DNA of 64,000 bases, from NCBI GenBank assembly GCA_031002005.1, contig CM061920.1, positions 112,582,095 to 112,646,094 of the forward strand, in the 5' to 3' direction. Positions 57,337-64,000 of this stretch are shown here, piece after piece (position 1 is the first letter of the stretch; each line of letters starts with the position of its first letter). The notes beneath the pieces are model-generated. The model was given only the letters and a program-made list of their open reading frames with translations, searched no databases and was not told the origin of the DNA. This DNA comes from Vandiemenella viatica. Its lineage: Eukaryota; Arthropoda; Insecta; Orthoptera; Morabidae. Both the position numbers and the translations under genes were made by a program.

Positions 57337-57721
57337 GAGGCCGTCCATTAATGACGTGAGGTGTTTTCCGGAATTCCGCCCCTCCCCCTCCCCTTCTGGT
57401 GAGACATTGCGAGTTCTGATCGCCCCCCACCCTCTAAAACGATGTGAGATTTTGATGGTGAACCCCCCCCCCCCCCTACAAATTGACCTCGCAACTTTTT
57501 GAGACTTTTTATTTGGCTTTTTTTTTTTTTTTTGACCAAATACGCCCCCTAAAGTCGACTTTTGTGTCATTTTGAGACCCATTTTTTTAGCTCTACCATC
57601 CTACAGGAATTTCAAAACCTCACGTGAGATTTATATTGACACCCCCCCTACCTTGATGAGGTTTTGTGAGATTTTGCTAGACCCCCCCCCATTTCACCTC
57701 ACGTTATTAATGGATGCCCCC
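57337..57721. mobile_element. MITE with 'GGCCGTCCATTAATGACGTGAGG' ends and TTA target duplication
   Basis: Terminal inverted repeats: left 'ggccgtccattaatgacgtg', right (reversed) 'gggcatccattaataacgtg'. TTA flanks at 57334-57336 and 57722-57724. A 3 bp TWA duplication fits PIF/Harbinger, which is inference. The interior has long C-runs (about 57464-57477 and 57685-57693) and repeated 'ctcacg..gag' blocks. Confidence 0.83.
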
Positions 57722-57851
57722 TTATATCATTTAACACAATAGAAAATTTTACTTGGAATGCAATAGAAATAACTTTTAATTTTTCACATAACTGAACCTC
57801 AGTTTTATTTAAATAAACTGCAAATATACAAAGAGAAGGCTTTGTACTTAC

Positions 57852-57910
57852 TTATAGAATTTGTTTGTGGATTATAATATGCATTAACAACATCAGGACT
57901 GGTATGCCAT
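57852..57910 (-). CDS. Neprilysin-like M13 metallopeptidase, exon (substrate-binding NAYY segment)
   Basis: On the minus strand the exon follows a pyrimidine-rich tract and 'aacag' acceptor, and ends at a consensus 'gtaagt' donor (57851-57850). It encodes WHTSPDVVNAYYNPQTNSI, flanked by split codons (phase 2 in, phase 1 out). In M13 peptidases the NA(Y/F)Y segment binds the substrate backbone and is followed by FPAG(I/M)LQPPF, which would lie in the next exon, not found. The 59 bp length keeps frame with the upstream exon (GA|A gives Glu). The conserved protein and matching splice phases make this a genuine host exon. It is too short and too spliced to appear as a long ORF. Confidence 0.93.
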
Positions 57911-58037
57911 CTGTTAAAAAGCGAAAAACTATTAGACAGATAGGAATATTTTATACATTGTACATGACTTTACATATCTATTAAAATGAAATTAGTTTTA
58001 TTTATTATAAGAAGTATTAATGGAAACAAATACATAC
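57911..58037 (-). other. Neprilysin-like gene intron (127 bp)
   Basis: Short intron between the 101 bp and 59 bp exons, GT-AG on the minus strand (gtatgt donor, aacag acceptor). AT-rich, no TE. Confidence 0.88.
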
Positions 58038-58138
58038 TCTGTGCGATCTGTTGGTTTCCTCAGTTTTGACATGATACGTCTCACCATTAGCATCTTGCAC
58101 CTGACAACATTTACTAGGTGGTTTTGTCCTACTTTAGC
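58038..58138 (-). CDS. Neprilysin-like M13 metallopeptidase, exon
   Basis: Minus-strand exon bounded by an 'attcgcag' acceptor and 'gtatgt' donor. It encodes 33 codons plus two bases, beginning AKVGQNHLVNVVRCK and ending SKLRKPTDRTE, with the Glu codon completed by the next exon. 'LRKPxDRTEW' immediately before the NAYY segment is characteristic of the N-terminal M13 domain (Peptidase_M13_N). Phase 0 at the 5' side matches the exon at 63484-63660. The enzyme class is a type II membrane or secreted zinc endopeptidase that trims small peptides; zinc-binding HExxH exons are not in the recognised set. Confidence 0.9.
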
Positions 58139-59382
58139 CTGCGAATGAACAAATTTTTTAAAGCTATGTGGAAACGTTTAAATTAATAATAAAATTTAAA
58201 TAAAGAAAAGAATAAACAATTCTGACTGAGGGTGTTAATATCAAATATAAAAACCAAAAGTATGTAGGAAATGAATGAAAATTAATTTTAAAAAATTAAA
58301 TGGAGGATATATTTTCACAAAACCAAAACCACTAAAAGGATATTATTGTAAGTAATATTTTTTATGCAATGAAATAAGAGTTGGTATAAATTATAAGTGC
58401 ACAGGATTGTGGAAAGTGTAGATAGAAGAGGAGGGGTTAATGATTATTTGTAGGATCAGAAGGAGAATGTATCTGAAACTGAAGTAAGAACAATGTCAAG
58501 TATCCAGAATATGTTACTAGCTTTCGATAAACAAATGTTGTTTCTTATCAGCTTATAATGTGTTATAAAGTGAACAGTATTATGAAAAATGAATTTTCTA
58601 CTATCAGATGATTGTGATTCGTTAAACAATCTGATTGACTGCAAACAAGGATATGGCTTGAAGGGGATTTTTTCTTCCCCTCTACTTTAAACCATCATTA
58701 CCTATGTTATAAATGATCCCCACAAGGTATAATTATTTCCCAATGAAAATGTAATCTATGTTAGTTGTATAAAAACTTTCTTATACTCTCATTATACAAT
58801 CTTAGTAAACAAAGACGTAGTTAATTAACATTGACAATAAGGACACTCATTTAAAATAATTTGAAATTGAAAACAATTAATCATCTTTGTCTCTCAACTT
58901 ATTGATTACCACTCATTTTTACCAAAACAAATTGAAAACATTAATGCAGGTTTAATGCAGAAATTGGTTTGAGCAGAAGTGTAATGGCAGTATTGTTGTC
59001 ATGATAGTCCAAGAAACAAAAACAATTATTTTATTCTTCAAGATATTGAACTGTTTTGCTATTAAACTAAAAAATGGTATTTTTTGTTGCTCTTTTGATT
59101 TTATGATTGGAAAATTAAATAAAAATTCTAGGTTTTTTAAGGAATAAACATTACAAAAATACATAATGTAGCTCAATAAATCCTTAATTAATGCAAGATC
59201 AAAATTGTGGAAACCTATTCCTAAGTAATTTTCTGACAAACTAATGGCAAATGATTCAGATCTTCAACACACAATGTCCATTTCTTCTTCTGATAATATC
59301 ACAAATCATTCATTGTTGCAACCACCCATATTGATGATTACATTGTTGACAATGATGTGCTGAAAACAGGAGGAATGTGAAT

Positions 59383-59383
<1 letters not shown>

Positions 59384-59413
<30 letters not shown>
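59384..59413. repeat. (AT)n microsatellite
   Basis: About fifteen 'at' units immediately before PLE fragment P3. Confidence 0.92.
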
Positions 59414-59417
<4 letters not shown>

Positions 59418-59419
59418 TG

Positions 59420-60000
59420 AACAGATTTCAGCCTTGTCAGATCAAAATCTGCCTTCCTATGGCAAAGATACCCTACAATTCCTATTCCTCTACTTCCAGA
59501 CCCCTTCCTTGTCTCCACTGATGTAGTTTCACTCTATACAAATGTAACATTTCCCACAGTAAGGGCCTCCAAGCCGTGGAACACTTCCAAGACCTGTGAC
59601 TCCCACACCAGCTTCCCAGTATACCTCGGTCACCTCATTCTTTCCAAAAACTTCTCCTCCTCCAGTTCTAAAGTAGATAAACTGCCACAGAACTCACTGC
59701 AAGACCTCCGCATACATCCACCTACCATGACCTCTTACAATTCTACCACAAGGAAAACGTCTCTCATCATTGGACATGCTATTGGTTCCACAACACACTT
59801 CATATGCCAACTAATCTGCTATCACTGCAATAGTTCATACGTAGGCATCACTACAAAACAAAACATGGACAGAATGAATAGCTGTAGACAAATAGTCCAC
59901 ACAAACAACATATACGTTCCAGTAGCAGAATATTCCAATACTCATAAATCTAACAACTTCAACGAAAGGATATCGAAACGAACGACCAATTACCTTTGAG
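59420..60000 (+). mobile_element. Penelope-like element fragment (P3), RT piece fused to GIY-YIG piece
   Basis: 59500-59700 reads STDVVSLYTN (after DPFLV-like residues), the first catalytic RT block, then a frame shift to LILSKNFSSSSSKVDKL. At 59727-59999 the frame goes directly to the endonuclease region: TSLIIGHAIGSTTHFICQLI, CYHCNSSYVGITT (YVG of GIY-YIG) and VPVAEYSNTHKSNNF. The palm with YIDD is deleted. The target-nicking endonuclease is recognisable but not intact. Confidence 0.83.
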
Positions 60001-60187
60001 ATGGTTTCGTGGGGTGAACACATAAAAAAACACTAGAACAGGAAAAACAATGAATATTTCGAGACTTGGCTCTTCATCAACACTCCCTCCGTGATGTTCT
60101 CCTGTTGACGAAGGGCCAAGTCCCAAAATATTCATTTGTTTTCCCCTATTATTGTGTTATTTGTGTGTTCACCCCTTGAAACCATCA
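59998..60187. repeat. Inverted repeat, ~80 bp arms, at the end of P3
   Basis: The left arm (about 59998-60083) and right arm (about 60106-60187) are inverted copies ('gatggtttc...ggggtgaacaca', 'aatgaatattt.g.gacttggc', 'cttc.tcaaca') separated by about 20 bp. It directly follows the last PLE-like codons, so it may be part of the PLE terminus or a separate foldback MITE. Confidence 0.82.
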
Positions 60188-60194
60188 TCTAAGG

Positions 60195-60505
60195 CAGGGG
60201 TGGCCAACCCAAATGATCTTGCGGGCCACTTTCGAAGTGAATCATAACTCCGCGAGCCGCATATAAAACTATATGTCCCCACTAGAGCCATTTTTTTGGA
60301 GTGAAACATTGAATCACGAGTTATTATTGTGTTTACTATTATTATTACATGTAAACATAAATAATATAGTAATAATCATACTAAAAGCACATTGTAAAGA
60401 AATATATAACACTAAAAATGAAATATGAAAAATATTTTGTAGAAGTGTGATGAATCTCGTGGGCCAAAAAAATGTTCAAGGCAGGCCGCGGGTTGGCCAC
60501 CCCTG
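60195..60505. mobile_element. hAT-type MITE with 8 bp TSD
   Basis: The ends CAGGGGTGGCCAACCC and, reversed, CAGGGGTGGCCAACCC are perfect over 16 bp; inner matches 'gcgggcc' and 'tgcggcctgcc' continue less exactly. Flanks ATCTAAGG (60187-60194) and ATCTAAAG (60506-60513) are an 8 bp duplication with one change. 311 bp, non-coding. Confidence 0.93.
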
Positions 60506-60582
60506 ATCTAAAGTAAGTGATGGTTCATTTCACTATCCTCTTTTTGTAAATCTATTCGCTACCTAGCTCCTATTATTTCCTG

Positions 60583-60602
60583 GTATATATATATATATAT
60601 AT
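60583..60602. repeat. (AT)n microsatellite
   Basis: About ten 'at' units. Confidence 0.9.
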
Positions 60603-61116
60603 AGTCTTTTCTTTAAAACTATTGGTAGTTACTCCCACCTACTACACTTCCCCCATCATTTTCTCGATGTTATGCTTAGGTCATGGTATGTGCACATCCC
60701 TAATTGCTAAATGGCTGACTCCTATGCATGTGAATAAGCATATTTATTATACAGCACAATATTGTAAAGCGTATTCATGTTTTTGTGATTTCAAGCTTGT
60801 TTGGCCCAACTCACTTAATCTGTGGTAAGTGACCAGTAATTTTCCCTATTTTTCCAGATTTTCATTGCTTAATGGATCTTTCATTATCACCACTATCTGA
60901 TAATGAGGTTTATAAGTAAAGATATATGCTGTATTAGTGAGCATTTTATAGGTTTTTTTCCCCCACAGTTGTTTCATTACACTATGTTTCAATGTTGATT
61001 AAAACTGCAGATTCTAATAAAACACATATACTGGTCTATATGAATTCCAAAACATCAAAAACTCATATTTGTAACAATTAAAGGAAAGAACTGCCCCAAG
61101 GCAATATTTATATGGA
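60603..61116. other. Intronic sequence, nothing recognised
   Basis: AT-rich; the short ORF 60622-60828 has no known motif. Confidence 0.5.
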
Positions 61117-61648
61117 AAGGACACATAAAATACACCTAACACTCATCAAAGTTGTAGGGAGGAGGGCAGCAGCAACACAAAACAACACAAAAACACAGAA
61201 AGTACAGTATTTTGGGTAAAAACTCTTTGTAAAGTTAATAAACAAGTGGCTGAGGTCGTGCAAGCCTTGCGTTCGACGCAGCCATTCATAGAATGAAATT
61301 GACTGGCAGAGGTGGTTGGGGGAGCAATGATAATATTAGTATAAATCACAAGAAAGATTAAAATGGGAAATAATAATAATAATAATCATTGAAAAATAAT
61401 GATAATAAAAATATATAATAAATAAATAAAAATTTTTAAAATCGAAATTTTTTATATAAGGTCTATAAAAATATATGAATCTACTGTGCTGGCCAGTGAT
61501 GGGTGTAAGAGGTGAGGATGGAAGATGATATCAGAAATTAAGGCCTGGGTGATGTCTAGTCTGCTGGATGTGTTGATATGCCAATTCCCACCTGCGGAGC
61601 TCAGAATAGGAGGTAGTGTTTGGAAGTACTCTAATGGCTCTGACAGTG
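61117..61648 (-). repeat. Left arm of ~520 bp inverted repeat
   Basis: Reverse complement of 62768-63284 with scattered substitutions and indels; it shares the GIY-YIG C-terminus and the entire 3' UTR. Confidence 0.93.
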
Positions 61649-62760
61649 AAGCAGTTATTAAGGTCATGGTTGTTGTGAGTACTTCCATGGTGAGCAACAG
61701 GGAGGTCCAGGTTTTGGGAGTAAACAGTTTGTCTGTGACCATTCATTTTGATGGATAATGAATTCGAAGTAAGGCCAATGTAGGAACTTTGACAGTGGAG
61801 GCAGGTGAGCTGGTATATGAGATGGGTGGTTGTACAAGTGGCATGACCTATTACAGGGTAGGTTTCACCAGTAGTAGGAATGAAATAGGTAGTGGTTGTG
61901 CAATGGGGTCTCTTTAAGGGAAGGATCAAAACAATGGTTTAGGAGCATCAGATGGTTGATATTTATGTACAAGTATGTTTTTTAGATTAGGCGGTCTGCT
62001 GAAAGTGACACGGGCTGTGGTGGGAAGGATAGTGGAAGAAAGTGGTGCATTTCAGGAAAGGATCTGAGAAAGTCATAACCCAAATGAAGAATTTGGTTTA
62101 GCGATTCTAGGCCAGGGAAAAACTAGGTGTGAAACACAGGGTTCTGGTTGGTTTTGGGGTGTTTGTGTTGGTGTGGTGGACAGTTAGCTGTTTTTGATAG
62201 CTGTTTTTGGATTAATTCTGGAGGATAATTGTGGTTTATGAGTGTCTGGATCAGGTTGTTGGAGTAGAGGGTAAAGGATTCGTGATCAGAGCGGATGCAT
62301 TTGCTTCGAATAGCTAGGCTGTATTGAATGGAACATTTTGTATGATATGGATGGCAGATATTGTTGTAGGCTAGCGGGCTTTATGTGGACAGAGATGTGA
62401 GGTGTGTAAGTGACCATTCTGTACAGAGATGTGCATATCCAGAAAAGTGATGTCAGTCTGAGAGTAGGACCAGGTGCAGTATACAGAGGAGATGTTATTC
62501 AGTGAGTTCAAGGACGTTTGGGTCCAGATCATAAATATGTCATCTATATACCTAAACCACATGGTGGGTTGTCAGGTAACATTTTGAAGAAAACATTCCT
62601 CTAGTCTGCCCATGGAAAGGTTATCATTGAAAGGTGCCATGCGACTGCCCCTAGCAGTGCCTTTTATCTGATGGTAAACCTGAGAATGGAAGGAAAAGAA
62701 ATTTTTGGTAAGGATGAATTGAGCCAAAGAAATGAGGAAATGAGTGGTGGGGAAGGTGTG
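61117..62760 (-). mobile_element. Penelope-like element (P4), RT to GIY-YIG and 3' UTR
   Basis: Minus strand, from the right: QIKGTARGSRMAPFNDNLSM (RT GTAxGxxMAP block, about 62600-62690), then WFRYIDDIFMIWTQ (YIDD near 62550) and a decayed thumb with YHTKCSIQYSLAIRS. 61531-61929 holds an intact-looking GIY-YIG region: IGHATCTTTHLIYQLTCLHC, SSYIGLTSNSLSIKMNGHR and VAHHGSTHNNHDLNNCF, ending LRRWELAYQH...PGLNF. A 3' UTR runs to about 61117. The RT frame has several breaks. The 5' part is missing where the inverted copy begins. Confidence 0.9.
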
Positions 62761-62767
62761 TGGGGAA

Positions 62768-63284
62768 CGACTGTCAGAGCCATTAGAGCACTTCCAAACA
62801 CTACCTCCCATTCTGAACTCCACAGGTGGGAATTGGCATATCAACACACCCTGCCGACTAGACACCCCCCAGGCCTTAATTTCCAATAATATCTTCCATC
62901 CTCACCCTGTATATCCATCACTGACCAGCACGATAGATTCATATATATTCATAGACCTTATTTCAAAAAATTTCCATTTTTTGAAATTTATTTATTTCTT
63001 ATATTTTGTTATTATCATTATTTTTCAATGATTATTATTATTATTTCCCATTTTAAAATTTCTTGTGATTTATACTTATATTATAATTGCTCCCCTCATC
63101 ACCTCTAATGGTCAATTTCATTCTTTGAGTGGCTGCGTCGAATGTAAGACCTTTGCCAGCTTAGCCATTAACTTGACAAAGGGTTTTTACCCTAAATATT
63201 TTATTTTCTGTGTTTGTGTTGCTGCTGCCTTCCTCTCTTCAACTTTTGTGAGTGTTGGGTGTATTTTATGTGTCCTTTCCATTA
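62768..63284 (+). mobile_element. Penelope-like 3' end in inverted orientation, partner of P4
   Basis: The plus strand starts in the GIY-YIG region (TVRAIRALPNTTSHSELHRW, LPTRHPPGLNF) and continues through the same 3' UTR as P4, ending 'gtattttatgtgtcctttcc'. It is the inverted counterpart of 61117-61648. Confidence 0.92.
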
Positions 63285-63483
63285 AAAAAATCATATATCA
63301 TAGTTTGTACATACTTTCACCTCACATAGTTAAAGTATTATTTTTTAATGTAGTTGCATGCCATAGAAAGCATATTGGGTTGGTTTCTGGGATTAAAATG
63401 TTTTCAATTATGGAATATAATTTGCATTAGGTAAATCATTCTACTATAACTAATTCATAGTATGAATAAAAGAATTAACTAAC

Positions 63484-63660
63484 ATCTGCATAGAAATGTT
63501 CAAGAGCGCTGACATTTGAAAACCAGTCAGGATAGCCTATCAGTTCCGTCATGGCATCTGCCTTCTCACTAGCAACACGCCTTGTTTGTTCATCCATCCA
63601 GTCAACACTCCGCATCTCTGACTTGAAGGCTTCTCGAATATTTGTCACCATCTCCAATGC
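63484..63660 (-). CDS. Neprilysin-like M13 metallopeptidase, exon (Peptidase_M13_N)
   Basis: A 177 bp minus-strand exon, phase 0 to phase 0, bounded by 'gtattacag' (acceptor, 63661-63669) and 'gttagt' (donor, 63483-63478). It encodes 59 residues beginning ALEMVTNIREAFKSEM, with VDWMDEQTRRVASEKADAM and LIGYPDWF. The 'IRxAF...WMDxxT...A.EKA.A....IGYPD' pattern is diagnostic of the N-terminal domain of neprilysin/ECE-family peptidases. Reading beyond the donor gives a stop within two codons, supporting the splice site. Downstream exons at 58038-58138 and 57852-57910 continue the same protein. Which of the many insect neprilysin paralogues this is cannot be told from 111 residues. Confidence 0.95.
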
Positions 63661-64000
63661 CTGTAATACAAAAAGTACATTGATTACTAGTATTATAAAA
63701 TTGAACGTTTAAAAAATTAAACATGTCAACTTTTAGCAAAATATTTCCAGACTATATTAAATATTTGACAAATTCCAAAGAGGAAACTGTCACAGTGGTG
63801 TTTCTGACCCTTCAAAGTATCAAACAGGATAATTCAAAACATCTAAATGATAGGCTTATAGCATAGTCTGTAACCTATCTGTAGCTGACGAAGTAACACT
63901 AATACGCTTTGAGTGCTTCTATGTTAGGTTTTACACAACCTAAATTTGATCTTATTGCAGTGTTATTAATGGCTGTCAAATCTCCCTCAGGCTGTTGAAA
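63661..64000 (-). other. Upstream intron of the neprilysin-like gene
   Basis: AT-rich non-coding sequence 5' of the first visible exon. A possible acceptor-like 'tttcaacag' on the minus strand at the very edge (about 63992-64000) is followed by an open frame that does not resemble M13 sequence, so no exon is called. Confidence 0.6.

Larger units (their letters stand above)
58139..63483 (-). other. Neprilysin-like gene intron (5,345 bp), TE-rich
   Basis: GT-AG intron on the minus strand (donor gttagt at 63483-63478, acceptor at 58139-58141). It contains two Penelope-like copies (P3, P4), an inverted repeat, a hAT MITE and (AT)n runs. 58700-59380 is AT-rich with no feature recognised. Confidence 0.82.

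Noticed and set aside
60001..60187. Hammerhead ribozyme in the Penelope-like terminus
   Set aside because: PLEs often carry hammerhead motifs, so I looked for the CTGANGA...GAAA core near P3 and P4 and did not find a convincing one.
63990..64000. Possible further neprilysin exon at the window edge
   Set aside because: There is an acceptor-like site on the minus strand, but the open frame after it (PEGDLTAINNTA...) does not resemble the M13 region expected upstream of ALEMVTNIREAF.

Overview
The window is eukaryotic and almost certainly from an insect with a large, repeat-rich genome. Long AT-rich stretches, spliced exons, PHD-finger/esterase LINEs, Penelope-like, hAT, piggyBac, Tc1/mariner-like and Helitron elements all point to an arthropod. 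A SINE with a 'gggttttccatggtttcccc' core and a LINE whose 3' end reads 'gtagatgtagatgtag' resemble repeats I associate with Orthoptera and other Polyneoptera. That placement is inference at moderate confidence.

The only host gene I can support lies on the minus strand at the right end: three coding exons of an M13 (neprilysin/ECE-type) zinc metallopeptidase at 63484-63660, 58038-58138 and 57852-57910. They join in frame through consensus splice sites. The 5.3 kb intron between the first two is packed with Penelope-like sequence. No later exon was recognised to the left, so most of the window may be one very large downstream intron.

Layout: 0.36-1.7 kb Penelope-like element (PLE, minus); 2.3-4.3 kb LINE scraps and a tandem repeat; 4.5-9.35 kb LINE family A (minus) interrupted by an unclassified 1.8 kb repeat 'X'; 10.1-13.3 kb tandem duplication, SINE, PLE (plus) and a MITE; 14.0-22.7 kb a nearly complete LINE (E) split by a 4,185 bp hAT that itself contains a Tc1/mariner-like element and two palindromic MITEs; 23.2-28.9 kb an LTR retrotransposon with two LTRs but no recognisable reverse transcriptase; 29-33 kb LINE tail, degraded ZBED-type hAT and SINE; 33.2-35.2 kb piggyBac 1; 35.2-38.4 kb repeat X copy 2 and LINE A-family copy B; 39.3-44.0 kb LINE D with a tandem-monomer 5' UTR; 45.7-55.6 kb a degraded autonomous Helitron broken by a foldback element, a ~2.2 kb tandem array and piggyBac 2; 56.3-57.7 kb LINE copy C and a Harbinger-like MITE; 57.85-63.7 kb neprilysin exons and TE-filled intron.

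Most coding potential belongs to transposable elements, nearly all disabled by frameshifts, stops or insertions. The chief interest is the nesting, which gives a relative insertion history, and several structural oddities: an inverted-duplication PLE, a pentapeptide minisatellite in a LINE ORF1, promoter-like monomers upstream of LINE D, and SINE/LINE tail sharing. I found no clearly undescribed enzymatic system. The least explained structures are repeat X, the tandem array inside the Helitron, and the 2.2 kb of LTR-element interior that matches nothing I know.
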